Shown: positions 17,733-26,839, numbered from the stretch's first letter. The stretch: DNA of 64,000 nucleotides from Rhodospirillaceae bacterium (GCA_018401495.1 JAGYJX010000005.1:372001-436000), one strand, 5' to 3'. A program made the numbers and translations. Notes: generated by a model not told the origin, from the sequence alone.

Positions 17733-19633
17733 CGGAAGCGTTGCAAAGGGCTTTCCGGGAACGGATGGTCTCAACGGTGCGATTCTTCGCCGCCGCCCCG
17801 GATGACAGCTCGGCCCGGCGGGAACTGGCGGCCCTGCTCGCTTACGGTCCGGGCGCCGTGACCCTGTTCAACGACGTCGTCGCAGAGCTCTCGGTTGACA
17901 ACGAATTGCCGAGGGCATCTCTAGCGTCACTGCGGGCGTTCGCGACCCACGCCCAGCGCACAGCCAAACAGCACTCGGTCAGTTCGGCGTGGCTCGATGT
18001 GCCGCCCGCCGAAGACGCCGTAGACGACACCGTTGTGCTGACCTCCGAGGATGAGCCGTCCATCGCCGGCGTGAGCGCGAAGGCGGTGGGTCCACCCGCG
18101 GGGACGGATCTTGAGCGCTCAGCCATCCCCGGTTCGGAAGTCCCCTGGGGCACGGCAGCGGACCCCGAGTTGCCGACTGGAACGGTATGCGCCGGCCGCT
18201 ACGTGATCGACGGGCCGGTAGCGATCGGTGGCATGTCGACAGTGTACCGCGCCACCGACCGTCGCGACGGTCGGATTGTCGCCCTCAAGGTGCTTCGCCA
18301 ATCGCTGGCCGACGACCCGGACCTCGTGGCAGCGTTCGAACGCGAGGCCGACAACGCCTGGACACTTCGGCACCCGGGTTTCGTCCAGGTGCTGGCGCAG
18401 GGGTGGATCGAAGGCCGGCCATTCCTGGCGCTGGAGTACCTGGAGGGACAGAGCCTCGGATCGGCGATGAAACGGCAGTTCGCCACCGGCACCTCTTGGC
18501 CGGTGGCCCGTCGGATCCTGGTCCGGATCGGCGCCGCCATCGCCCACGCCCATCGCCACGGCCTGATCCACGCCGACCTGAAGCCAGGCAACCTCTTCCT
18601 GCTCCAGAACGGCGATCCGCGGGTGCTGGATCTGGGCGCCGCCCAGATCGTGCACGACGATCCCAGGCTTGAGGGAGAGTCCGACGACGACCCTACCGGC
18701 GGCGCTCTGACCCCCGCCTACGCCAGCCCCGAGATGCTGCTCGGCGCGTCTGCGGAGCCCCGAGACGACATATTCTCGCTGGCGGTGATCGCCTACGAGT
18801 TGGTCACCGGTCGGCACCCCTTCGACCGCTACACCGCCGACCGAGCCCGTCATCTGGATCTTCGTCCAACCCGGCCGCCACACCTTCCAGCCTACGCCTG
18901 GCGGACGCTGCGCAAGGGGCTGGCGCTGCGTCGCGAGCAACGGCCGGCGACGATGGCCGCGTTCGTCGCGGGACTGCGGCGGCCGTTCCCGGTGGCGACC
19001 GTCGCGGTGGGCTGCCTGGCGCTGGCGGCGCTATCCGGACTGGTCGCCTGGAGTCATCGTCACCCGGAGGAAGCGCAGGCAGCCTGGAACACGGCTCACC
19101 AGGCTATCGGCCTCGCCGTCGACCTCGTCGGCCTCCGGCCGCTGCCCGATCGCCCGGAAGACAGCTTGACGATCGCCGATTGGCTCGCCGAGGGCGTCGG
19201 GTGGGAGGCACCCCGCCGGGCGCTCGTGGAGCGGCTGACCGCGCGAGCCGCACCCTCCGCCCTCGCCAACGCCGGCACGGCAGACGTCGAACAGGCGACC
19301 GGTGCGATCGTGACCCTCCGCCGGCTGGGCCTCGCTGGCCCGGACGAGGTGGCGTCGGTGCTGGCGGTGACCCGGGCGATCACGACACGCCTCTCGGATC
19401 TGATCCTGCGGACCCGGCCGCTCGCTGTCGACGCAATCTCCTGGAACCTGACGCTGCTCCGCGAGATCGACCCCGACGCGGTTCGGGTGCTTGCACCACA
19501 CCTGACCGATCTCTTGAACGCGCGTCGCCACGCAATATCATCCGACGACGAGCGGGCCGAGTTCGACCGGCTCGCCACGATCCTGGTGCAACGGTTCCCG
19601 ATCGTGCCGCCACCGGTCAGCGGAACGTTCTGA
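17729..19633 (+). CDS. ppkA: PpkA-type membrane Ser/Thr protein kinase
   Basis: This Hanks-type kinase (634 residues) probably phosphorylates the FHA protein to switch the T6SS on. An N-terminal region of about 150 residues precedes the kinase domain (about 157-405), with glycine-rich VAIGGMSTVYRA, catalytic Lys 187 in VALKVL, HADLKPGN in place of HRDLKPEN but with the catalytic Asp, DLG in place of DFG, and ASPEMLLG. A membrane helix (about residues 415-436) and a periplasmic C-terminal part of about 200 residues follow. GTG at 17729 overlaps the pppA stop and is chosen over upstream codons inside pppA. The periplasmic part has no domain I recognise and may sense envelope signals. Confidence 0.9.
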   Translation: MTEALQRAFRERMVSTVRFFAAAPDDSSARRELAALLAYGPGAVTLFNDVVAELSVDNELPRASLASLRAFATHAQRTAKQHSVSSAWLDVPPAEDAVDDTVVLTSEDEPSIAGVSAKAVGPPAGTDLERSAIPGSEVPWGTAADPELPTGTVCAGRYVIDGPVAIGGMSTVYRATDRRDGRIVALKVLRQSLADDPDLVAAFEREADNAWTLRHPGFVQVLAQGWIEGRPFLALEYLEGQSLGSAMKRQFATGTSWPVARRILVRIGAAIAHAHRHGLIHADLKPGNLFLLQNGDPRVLDLGAAQIVHDDPRLEGESDDDPTGGALTPAYASPEMLLGASAEPRDDIFSLAVIAYELVTGRHPFDRYTADRARHLDLRPTRPPHLPAYAWRTLRKGLALRREQRPATMAAFVAGLRRPFPVATVAVGCLALAALSGLVAWSHRHPEEAQAAWNTAHQAIGLAVDLVGLRPLPDRPEDSLTIADWLAEGVGWEAPRRALVERLTARAAPSALANAGTADVEQATGAIVTLRRLGLAGPDEVASVLAVTRAITTRLSDLILRTRPLAVDAISWNLTLLREIDPDAVRVLAPHLTDLLNARRHAISSDDERAEFDRLATILVQRFPIVPPPVSGTF

Positions 19634-19767
19634 CGGACTCGCTGTGCCGCATCCATCACCGCGAGGGGATGGAAAAGCCTGCGCGACCTGCCATGTGGAC
19701 AAAGGAAGCCGGCCACCCACAGCGTCGACGGTCACCGGCAACCTCGCCCCGTGATAGAGTATTCGCC

Positions 19768-21295
19768 ATGACGATAGCTACCGACCTTCACACCGATCAC
19801 CCGGCCGCCGGTCATCCGGTTTGACAATAGCTACGCCCGACTGCCTGAGCGGTTCTTCGCCAGGCTGCCGCCGACCCCGGTGGCGGCAGCCGCATTGATT
19901 CGGGTTAACCGCGAGTTGGCCAAGGATCTCGGCCTCGACGCCGACGCTCTCGAGTCCGTGGACGGCTTGGAGATCCTGGCTGGAAACCGAGTTCCGGACG
20001 GTGCCGACCCGCTGGCGATGGCGTATGCGGGTCATCAGTTCGGGGGCTGGGTGCCGCAGCTCGGCGACGGGCGCGCCATCCTGCTTGGCGAGGTGGTCGG
20101 CCGGGACGGTATCCGCCGCGACATCCAGCTGAAGGGCGCCGGACGAACGCCGTTCTCCCGCGGCGGCGACGGTCGCGCCGCCCTCGGCCCGGTGCTGCGT
20201 GAGTACATCGTCAGCGAGGCCATGCACCGCCTCGGCGTCCCCACCACCCGGGCGCTGGCGGCGGTCACCACCGGCCAGCCGGTTTACCGCGAGGCCGCCC
20301 TGCCCGGCGCGGTACTGACCCGGGTGGCGCGCAGCCACATCCGCGTGGGCACCTTCCAGTTCTTCGCCGCGCGGCGCGACCACGAGGGCATCCGCAGCTT
20401 GGCCGACCACGTGATCGCCCGCCACTATCCGGACGCAGCTGCGGCCGAGCGCCCCTATCTTGCTCTACTGGACGCGGTGATCGCCGCCCAGGCGGCGCTG
20501 GTGGCGCGCTGGCTGGGACTGGGCTTCATCCACGGTGTGATGAACACCGACAACACCTCGGTAGCCGGCGAGACCATCGACTACGGCCCCTGCGCCTTCA
20601 TGGATCGCTATCATCCTCAGACAGTGTTCAGTTCGATCGACCATGCTGGACGCTATGCCTTCGCCAACCAGCCTGGGATCGTGCAGTGGAACCTGGCGCA
20701 GCTGGCGCAGTGCCTGCTGCCGTTGATCGCAAATGATGACGACCTCGCTTTGGCCGCAGCGCAAAGCGCCATCGACGGGTTCCCCGCGCTGTTCGAGGGG
20801 GCGTTGACCGCGGAAATGCGCCGCAAGCTGGCTGTTCGGGAGACCCGGGACGGCGATCTGGCCCTCGCCCAGGATCTGATGTCGAAAATGGCAGAGAACG
20901 GCTCCGATTTCACCCTGACTTTCCGTGGCTTGGCTGACGTGCTGGACCCGCCCGCCGGCCTCCCGTCAGACGGCTCGGCGGGGCCGCGCCGTCTGTTCAA
21001 GGATCCGGCGGCCTTCGACGCCTGGGCCGATGCCTGGCAGGCCCGGCTCGCCGCGGAGCCGCTTCCGGCGCCCGAGCGCGCCGCCGACCTGCGGGCCGCC
21101 AACCCGGCGGTGATCCCGCGTAACCACCTCGTAGAAGAAGCGATCAGGGCCGCGGAGGACAACGGCGATCTCGGCCCGTTCGAGGAGCTGCTCGACGCGC
21201 TGTCGCGGCCGTGGGAGGAGACGCCGGAGAACGTCCGCTACCGGCAGCCGCCGCGCCCCGACCAAGTCGTCCGACAGACTTTCTGCGGCACCTGA
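19768..21295 (+). CDS. selO: SelO (YdiU), protein adenylyltransferase pseudokinase (N-terminal frameshift)
   Basis: SelO transfers AMP from ATP to protein hydroxyl groups and is linked to redox stress. The family blocks are clear: [67 protein letters not shown] and NPAVIPRNH. The protein ends FCGT, so a Cys takes the antepenultimate position that is selenocysteine in animal SelO. The start ATG at 19768 reads [15 protein letters not shown] and then meets TGA. A one-base shift near 19818 restores [11 protein letters not shown]. Without it the product would start inside the conserved N-terminus. I think the shift is a sequence error or a recent mutation. With it the length (about 509 residues) is normal. 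Confidence 0.88.
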
Positions 21296-21411
21296 CCGGA
21301 TGGCTGCAGGTGGCCTGAGCGCTGACCTTCCAGCGGGCGTCGCCGGGGCGGGTCCAGGCTGCGGCTCCCACGGTTGGGCAAGGCCGAAGTGACGATCCTC
21401 GATCGTCGTCA

Positions 21412-22173
21412 TCATCCCGCCGCCGCGGCGGCGGCGACTACGGCGTGCGCGAGGTCGTCCTTGCGGACCATCGGCGCGGGATAGGCCTTGCGGCTGTGGG
21501 TCAGGCCCGTCGCCAGCAGCGTCTCGGCCAGCTTGTAGCTGAGCGGCCCGGGGTTCACCAACGGCACCGGCAGGCGCTCCGCCAAATACTCGGCGGCTTG
21601 GTGCATGGTGGTGGAGCCGAGGCAGATCACGTCGGCGCCATCCTCCTCCACGCAGCGCATCGCGACCTCGAGCATGATCGGGAAGGTCTTGTCTTCCTTG
21701 CCCTCGGTCAGGTTCACGAAGTCCGGCTCGACGTCGAACGACCGCACCGAGGCGCATTGCCGGTCGAATCCGTAGTCCCGGATCACCTTGCGGTAGCGCG
21801 GCAGCGCCGGCCGCCACTGCGCCAGGACCGAGAACTTCGCGCCCAGGGTCATGGCGTACAGCATCGACGCCTTGCCGGGCCCGATGACCGGGATCGACAG
21901 CACCGACCGCAGCGCCGCCATGCCGCTGTCGCTCATCGTGTCGATGACGACGGCGTCGAAGCCTTCCTGTTCGGCGCTGAGACCGGCCTCGTAGACTCCC
22001 ATGTCCATCAGCAGCCAATCGTGAGGGCTCATGAAAGAGACCGCGCTGAACTGCACCGGCCGGTACACAAGCTCGGTGCCAGGATCGAGGGCGACGTGCC
22101 CGGACTGCGCGGCCCGCCGGGCCACGCCGGCATCGTCCAGCGGAAACGGGTTGATCACCAGGATTCTCGGCAT
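21412..22173 (-). CDS. Asp/Glu racemase-fold protein, paralogue 1
   Basis: This 253-residue protein has the Asp/Glu/hydantoin racemase fold (RILVINPFP at the start, VVIDTMSDSGMAALRS in the middle, VICLGSTTMHQAAEYL and LVNPGPLSYKLAE towards the end). In active racemases the two halves each supply a catalytic Cys, usually within ACxxDPG and LGC motifs. Here the aligned positions are Thr (IDTMSDSG) and Ser (LGSTT). A Cys two residues before that Ser is not in the usual place. Racemase activity is therefore doubtful, and a lyase, hydrolase or isomerase role is possible. The gene is followed on the same strand by the end of nothing obvious, and lies ten bases downstream of its paralogue. Confidence 0.78.
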   Translation of the reverse strand: MPRILVINPFPLDDAGVARRAAQSGHVALDPGTELVYRPVQFSAVSFMSPHDWLLMDMGVYEAGLSAEQEGFDAVVIDTMSDSGMAALRSVLSIPVIGPGKASMLYAMTLGAKFSVLAQWRPALPRYRKVIRDYGFDRQCASVRSFDVEPDFVNLTEGKEDKTFPIMLEVAMRCVEEDGADVICLGSTTMHQAAEYLAERLPVPLVNPGPLSYKLAETLLATGLTHSRKAYPAPMVRKDDLAHAVVAAAAAAG

Positions 22174-22182
22174 GGCCGGCTC

Positions 22183-22941
22183 CTACAGCGCGCGGGCCGC
22201 GGCACCCATCGCAGTGATAGCGGCGGGGCGGGGCGTCAAAGGGGTCGGGTAGGTGGACTTGGAATGGCTCAACCGCAGCCGGATGGCCGCGTCCGCTAGC
22301 CGGTAGCTGAGCGGACCGGGATTGATGACCGGCACCGCCAGACGCTCGACCAGGTAGGCGTGCGCCTCGTGCATGGTGGTCGAACCGAGGACGATGACGT
22401 CGGCGCGATCCTCCTCAACGCATCGCGTCGCGACCTCGAGAAGCACCGGAAACACCTCCTCCTCCCGACCGCCCAGGAGTTCCTGGTTGTTCGGCTGTAA
22501 ATCGGCCGAGCGGATCGACGCGCATTTGCCCTCGAATCCGAGTTCGGCCAGCGTCTTGGCGTACAACGGTCGCCAGCGGTCCCACATGCAGACGATCGAG
22601 AACCGGTCGCCGAGCATGAGGGCGGTCAGCATGGCGTGTCGGCCAGGGCCGATCACCGGGATGTCGAGGACGGAGCGCAAGGCGGCCATACCGGAATCGC
22701 TGACGGTGTCGATGCAGACCGCGTCGTAGCCGTCAGCCTGCGCCGTCAGCCCGGCTTCCAGGATGCCGATGTCCGCGAGCAGCGCATCCTGCTGACTGAC
22801 GTAATTCGCCGGCGCGATGCTCACGGTCCGGAAGTCGAACGCGATATCAGGGCCGAGCCGGACCGATTTCAGCTGAGCCCGGCGCTTCTCGAGGTTGTCT
22901 GCGTCCATCGGAAACGGGACGATGACCAGGACCTTCGGCAT
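22183..22941 (-). CDS. Asp/Glu racemase-fold protein, paralogue 2
   Basis: This 252-residue protein is a paralogue of the gene just downstream, with matching blocks VLVIVPFPMD, VCIDTVSDSGMAALRS, IPVIGPGRHAML, ADVIVLGSTTMHEAH and VINPGPLSYRLAD. The same substitutions of the racemase cysteines (Thr and Ser) are present, so the feature is shared and conserved, not an accident of one copy. ATG at 22941 with GGAAGG upstream is preferred over an upstream start that adds an unconserved 14-residue extension. The two genes form a tight minus-strand pair, which suggests a tandem duplication or a heteromeric enzyme. Substrate cannot be read from sequence. Confidence 0.78.
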   Translation of the reverse strand: MPKVLVIVPFPMDADNLEKRRAQLKSVRLGPDIAFDFRTVSIAPANYVSQQDALLADIGILEAGLTAQADGYDAVCIDTVSDSGMAALRSVLDIPVIGPGRHAMLTALMLGDRFSIVCMWDRWRPLYAKTLAELGFEGKCASIRSADLQPNNQELLGGREEEVFPVLLEVATRCVEEDRADVIVLGSTTMHEAHAYLVERLAVPVINPGPLSYRLADAAIRLRLSHSKSTYPTPLTPRPAAITAMGAAARAL

Positions 22942-23019
22942 GCGGGGTTTCCTTCCTGTCGTCGCGAGGGGACGAGTATGCACGCATCCAGGCGGGGTGG
23001 CAGCGGGTCGTGGCTTCGT

Positions 23020-23535
23020 TCAGCGGGCGTCCGTCAGCAGGCTCTGCCAGTGACCCACCGTCCCGCGGCTGATGCGCGCCGGCCCGAGCGCGCGCGCCAC
23101 CTTCAGGAGCGCGGCGCGCAGCGACCGCGCCTCGCCCGGCAGCCCCAGAATGTCGAGGCTCTGGATCATGCGCGACAATCGCAGGTGGTTGTGATCCTCG
23201 GGCCATGCCCACTCGTCCACCCGCGCCTCGAACCCCGGCGCCAGCGCGATCGCGCCCGCCGCCCGCTCGAAGCCGTAGAACGCCAGCATCATGTCGAGCG
23301 ACCGCAACAACCGCGCCCGAAGGTCGTCTGAGGCCTGGAACGCCGCCGCCGCCTCGGGCGTCAGCACCGGCGCGCCCGCATTAAACCGGCTCGGCTGCGG
23401 CAACGGGAACAGCCATTGAATGAAGTCGTGGTGCCATTCGAGGTCGTCGTGATCGAAGGCCCAGACTTCCGAGATGAGGCGGCCTGCACTGTCGGCGCCA
23501 TCGCCTTGGTAAAAGGCCACCAACCGGTCGGGCAT
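23020..23535 (-). CDS. OGFr conserved-region domain protein
   Basis: This 171-residue protein matches the opioid growth factor receptor conserved region, also found in many bacteria. Diagnostic stretches are LVAFYQGDGADSAGRLISE, VWAFDHDDLEWHHDFIQWLF and PLPQPSRFNAGAPVLT, followed by a helical segment (LLRSLDMMLAFYGF) and RLSRMIQSLDILGL. The bacterial function is not known and the name says nothing about ligand binding. It stands alone on the minus strand between the racemase-fold pair and the DUF892 gene. Confidence 0.85.
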   Translation of the reverse strand: MPDRLVAFYQGDGADSAGRLISEVWAFDHDDLEWHHDFIQWLFPLPQPSRFNAGAPVLTPEAAAAFQASDDLRARLLRSLDMMLAFYGFERAAGAIALAPGFEARVDEWAWPEDHNHLRLSRMIQSLDILGLPGEARSLRAALLKVARALGPARISRGTVGHWQSLLTDAR

Positions 23536-23793
23536 CGCGAACTCCGCCAGAGATCAGCCGGGATGGGAGCGCGATTTTCCGGGTTTCACATCGAGAAGTC
23601 GAGCCGCGGCGTGGCCACACTCGCCGCCGGCCATCCGTCGCCCTCGAGCCGGGTTCTCGGTGAGTAGTGGGGTCGACGACGACCGTCTTGTCGTGAGCGA
23701 GGTCGCGCGAGATCGGCCCGGTGACGGGGAAGATGACCGGAACACAAGGCCGATCCGAGTGGTTCCAGCGGATCAGCCAAAGGAGTAGCGTTC

Positions 23794-24339
23794 ATGGCCA
23801 CTGACACCGCACACGCGCCGACGACCTTGCAAGCCGCTGCGCACGAGACGCTGGTTGCCAATCTCCGCAACGCGCACGCGCTGGAGCGCCAGGTCATCGC
23901 GGTGCTGGTAGCGCAGCTCGACCTGCTGGCCGATTTTCCCGACCTGCACACCCGGTTGACCGAGCACATCGTCGAGACCCGCGAGCAGGCGCGCCGTCTC
24001 GAGGCCGGGCTTCAGGCTTGCGGCAGCTCGACTTCGATGGTCAAGGACGCGCTGTTGAGCGTTATGGGGCTCAGTCAGTCCTCGGTTCAGGGGTTCGCCG
24101 ACGACGCCGTGCTGAAAGCCGTGGCCGCCGACATGATGACCGAACATCTGGAAATCGCTACCTATCGCACCCTGATCGTGCTCGCCGACATGGCGGGCAA
24201 GCCCGAACTCCGCCCAGAACTGGAACAGACGCTGCGCGAGGAGGAGGCTATGGCGGCGTGGTTCGACCGCAACCTTGAGCCGATCACTCGACGCTTCGTC
24301 GAGATCAAGGCGACAAAGGACGCTGCGGATCCTGCTTGA
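23794..24339 (+). CDS. DUF892 (YciF-type) ferritin-like protein
   Basis: This 181-residue all-helical protein belongs to the DUF892/YciF ferritin-like family. Four helices carry regularly spaced acidic and His residues: NLRNAHALERQVIAVL, HIVETREQARRLEAGL, MMTEHLEIATYRTLIVLA and LREEEAMAAWFDRNL, consistent with a di-metal site. Between helices two and three lies STSMVKDALLSVMGLSQS, also typical. Members are linked to general stress responses in other bacteria. The gene is the last conserved chromosomal gene before the mobile region. A gap of 175 bases to the first IS holds no gene I can support. Confidence 0.85.
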   Translation: MATDTAHAPTTLQAAAHETLVANLRNAHALERQVIAVLVAQLDLLADFPDLHTRLTEHIVETREQARRLEAGLQACGSSTSMVKDALLSVMGLSQSSVQGFADDAVLKAVAADMMTEHLEIATYRTLIVLADMAGKPELRPELEQTLREEEAMAAWFDRNLEPITRRFVEIKATKDAADPA

Positions 24340-24588
24340 AATTTTGGATCCGGCCTTCGTCGGGTCCCTTCAGTCGCCCTGCTTTCGAGAGCAGGCCCGG
24401 GAACTCCCACCCCGGCAGCATCGGTCGGGAACGCCATCTAGACAGTGTCGGCATAAGGAGATTGGCGGAGGGAAAGGGACTGATATCCAACGTTCTCTGC
24501 GTAAATCCATACCCTGCGGTGGCCGGGGTCGTTCGGACAGAAATCGGCGTCGGATAAGTGGATCGCCTGCCGGTTCCGTCGTGCGTTG

Positions 24589-24647
24589 CCGTTTGCGGGC
24601 CTCGCGCAGGGAGGGCGTAGCCCGACCGGAGCGAGGCCCGCAAACGG
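24589..24647. repeat. 17-bp perfect inverted repeat after orfB (IS copy 1)
   Basis: Two arms, 24589-24605 and 24631-24647, are exact reverse complements (CCGTTTGCGGGCCTCGC). They are separated by 25 bases that include a smaller hairpin GGGC-GTA-GCCC. The structure lies between the orfB stop and the IS end and recurs in copy 2 at 41595-41653. There is no run of T on the exit side, so a simple terminator is not certain. It could shield the transposase gene or act in transposition. Confidence 0.8.
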
Positions 24648-24656
24648 CGGTCGTCC

Positions 24657-25532
24657 TCACGCCGCCGCCAACTGCGGCAGCCCGTCGAAGTAGGCCCGGT
24701 CCGGGGTCCGCCCGTCCAGGCTCGAGTGTGGTCGCCGGCCGTTGTAAAAGCTCATGTAGCGGCCTATCAAAGCGCGTGCCTCGGCGACCCCGTCATAGGC
24801 CCGCAGGTACACCTCCTCGTATTTGACCGAGCGCCACAGCCGCTCGACGAACACGTTGTCGCGCCAGGCGCCGCGGCCGTCCATGCTGATCGCGATGCCG
24901 TTGGCCAGCAGCAGCCCGGTGAACGCCGCACTGGTGAACTGGCTGCCCTGGTCGGTGTTGAAGATCGCTGGCCGGCCGTAGCGCGCCAGCGCTTCCTCGA
25001 CCGCCTCCAGGCAGAAGGCGGTGTCCATGATGATCGACAGCCGCCACGACAGCACCCGCCGGCTGAACCAGTCGACCACCGCCGCCAGGTACACGAAGCC
25101 ACGCGCCATCGGAATGTAGGTGATGTCCATCGCCCACACCTGGTTCGGCCGATCCACCGCCACCCCGCGCAGCAGGTACGGGTAGATCCGGTGCCCCGGC
25201 GCCGGCCTCGAGGTGTTCGGCCGGCGGTACAGCGCGGTGATCCCCATCCGCCGCATCAGCCTCACCACCCGGCCGCGGCCGATCGCCACGCCATCCGCCC
25301 GCAGCAGGTCGCGCAGCATCCGGCTGCCCGCGAACGGTGCCTCAAGGTGCAGCTCGTCCAGCCGCCGCATCACCGCCAGCTCGGCTGCCGGCACCGGCCG
25401 CGGCCGGTAGTACAGCCCGCTCCGGCTCAACTGCAGCAACTCCGCCTGCCGCTTCACCGGCAGCTCGTGCTCACGGTCGATCATCGCTTTGCGCTCGTCA
25501 TGCCGGCCTTGCCGAGCGCACCGGATAAAAAA
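24657..25532 (-). CDS. IS3-family transposase OrfB (copy 1)
   Basis: OrfB supplies the DDE integrase core of the IS3 transposase. The order of motifs is an HTH_21-like region (RMLRDLLRADGVAIGRGRVVRLM), then rve with VWAMDITYIP (first Asp), IFNTDQGSQFTS (second Asp) and DNVFVERLWRSVKYEEVYL (Glu), ending YNGRRPHSSLDGRTP. The frame is open upstream into orfA, as expected if OrfAB is made by -1 frameshifting at the heptamer at 25526-25532. A separate start ATG at 25484 (MIDREHELPVKRQ) could also give OrfB alone. The gene is intact, so the element may be active. Confidence 0.92.
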   Translation of the reverse strand, partial: FFIRCARQGRHDERKAMIDREHELPVKRQAELLQLSRSGLYYRPRPVPAAELAVMRRLDELHLEAPFAGSRMLRDLLRADGVAIGRGRVVRLMRRMGITALYRRPNTSRPAPGHRIYPYLLRGVAVDRPNQVWAMDITYIPMARGFVYLAAVVDWFSRRVLSWRLSIIMDTAFCLEAVEEALARYGRPAIFNTDQGSQFTSAAFTGLLLANGIAISMDGRGAWRDNVFVERLWRSVKYEEVYLRAYDGVAEARALIGRYMSFYNGRRPHSSLDGRTPDRAYFDGLPQLAAA

Positions 25533-25786
25533 TCGTTCTCCAGCGTCAGTTGGCCGATCTTGGCGTGCAGCTCCTTCACGTCCACCGCCGCCGGAGCCGC
25601 GCCCGCGCCGCCCCCGAACACCTCGGCAGCGCCGTCGAGCAGCTGTGCCCGCCAAGTCGTGATCTGGTTCGGATGAACGTCAAACCGCTGCGCCAGCTCC
25701 GCCAGCGTCTTCTCGCCACGCAGCGCCGCCAAGGCCACCTTCGCCTTGAACGCCCCACTGTGGTTCCGTCGGGCACGTCTCGTCAT
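25481..25786 (-). CDS. IS3-family transposase OrfA (copy 1)
   Basis: OrfA is the DNA-binding, helix-turn-helix part of the transposase. It reads TRRARRNHSGAFKAKVALAA, then LAELAQRFDVHPNQITTWRAQL (HTH_Tnp_1) and a leucine-zipper-like end (VKELHAKIGQLTLENDFL). It overlaps orfB in the -1 arrangement. I chose the ATG at 25786 over one 24 bases upstream because the family begins at this point. Confidence 0.9.
   Translation of the reverse strand: MTRRARRNHSGAFKAKVALAALRGEKTLAELAQRFDVHPNQITTWRAQLLDGAAEVFGGGAGAAPAAVDVKELHAKIGQLTLENDFLSGALGKAGMTSAKR
25526..25532 (-). promoter_or_regulatory. -1 ribosomal frameshift heptamer T TTT TTA
   Basis: On the coding (minus) strand the sequence GAT TTT TTA TCC of orfA contains the slippery heptamer T TTT TTA in the zero frame. 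Slipping back by one base at this site joins orfA to the orfB frame. The X XXY YYZ pattern and its place in the overlap fit programmed -1 frameshifting in IS3 elements. The site is the same in copy 2 at 42532-42538. Confidence 0.75.
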
Positions 25787-25871
25787 CGCAATCCTCCTGA
25801 GCCGCGGCATCCTCGCCGCCTTCAGGCAGGAAATCCACTTATCGCCCTGTCCGAAATTCCCGGCCGGCTCT

Positions 25872-26152
25872 CCCGTCTCGGCCTGCCGGTCGAGCTACGG
25901 CGCTCGCTCGCCTGCACCAACATCATCGAGAACATGAACGGAACTGTCCGCCGGGTCTGCCGCAACGTCAAACGCTGGCAGGACGCGGCCATGGCGCTGC
26001 GCTGGACCGCCGCTGCCATGCTCGAGGCCGCCAAGGGCTTCCGCCGCCTCAAGGCCCACAAGCAACTCCCGAGCCTGCGCCGAGCCCTGGCGGCCCACCA
26101 GGACAGGAACGCGATCAACCACGACCTTGAACAGCAGGCGGTCGCCGCATAG
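25872..26152 (+). pseudogene. IS256-family transposase C-terminal fragment
   Basis: About 93 codons of a mutator-type (IS256 family) transposase remain: RLGLPVELRRSLACTNIIENMNG, then RRVCRNVKRWQDAAMALRWTA and LEAAKGFRRLKAHKQLP. These match the conserved C-terminal part of the family, which follows the last catalytic Glu. The rest of the gene is missing, cut at the IS3 copy 1 boundary. No start is possible, so this is a remnant. Confidence 0.85.
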
Positions 26153-26248
26153 CCTAGTCAACCAACAGCGCCTGCCGAGCAAATTTCAACACGGCGAGGG
26201 ACATCCCCAAATTCACACCAGCCTTTCCGACGAAGGGAAGGCGCGATG

Positions 26249-26797
26249 TCAAAATTTCGAGACGTGAAGACCCTTTGGACCGTCCCGGATTCTCCGGAGG
26301 CCGGTTTGTTTGGGTAATGCGACTATATCGAGGGTCTCTCGGGCGGCATAGTAGTTCGCTTCTGCCTCGGCGGGCGGGATGTGCCCGATGGGGCCGAACA
26401 GGCGGTAGTTGTTGAACCAGTCGACCCAGCGCAAGGTCGCCATTTCGACGGCCGACGCGCTCGACCATGACCGCTGGCGCCAGATCACCTCGGCCTTGTA
26501 GAGGCCATTGATTGTCTCGGCCAAAGCGTTGTCGTAGCTATCACCAACGCTTCCGACGGATGGCACGAGGTTCGCCTCAGCCAGGCGCTGGGTGTAGTTC
26601 ATGGCAAGATATTGGGTTACCCTGTCGCTGTGATGGATCAACCCGTCCTCGGGGCCGGGCCTGCGGGCATGGATTGCCTGCTCCAGGGCATCGAGCACGA
26701 AGCCTGCCGTGGCGCTGGTGCTGACTTTCCAGCCCACGATGCGTCGGGCATGGGCGTCGATCACAAAGGCGACGTAGACGGTCACGTCCGTCAACGT
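26249..26797 (-). pseudogene. IS3-family OrfB 3' fragment (IS51/ISAs-like)
   Basis: The C-terminal half of a second, unrelated IS3-family transposase is present: YVAFVIDAHARRIVGWKVS, GLIHHSDRVTQYLAMNYTQRL, SVGSVGDSYDNALAETINGLY and the final WVDWFNNYRLFGPIGHIPPAEAE. The first catalytic Asp region (DLTYV) is lost. Upstream of about 26797 the reading passes into the antisense of the IS6 element, so the two elements abut. The usual DRGSQY is changed to DRVTQY, a sign of decay. Confidence 0.82.
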
Positions 26798-26839
26798 GGT
26801 GTAAATTTGTGGATGGCCTGAGGGCATGATCAGGCGGTC

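Larger units (their letters stand above)
24515..25871. mobile_element. IS3-family element, copy 1
   Basis: This is a complete IS of 1357 bases with orfA and orfB on the minus strand. Imperfect terminal repeats share the blocks GGCCGGGG and TTCGGACAG at both ends (the right end has one G fewer than in copy 2), with a further ATAAGTGGAT block inside. It is flanked by the possible 3-base target duplication CCC (24512-24514 and 25872-25874). A near-identical copy lies at 41521-42878 in the same orientation, with about three substitutions and one indel between them. The right flank is an IS256-type transposase fragment, so this element sits next to older mobile DNA. Confidence 0.88.

Noticed and set aside
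22031..22299. Long plus-strand open frames opposite the racemase-fold genes
   Set aside because: They are antisense shadows in high-GC DNA with no ribosome site or family motif.
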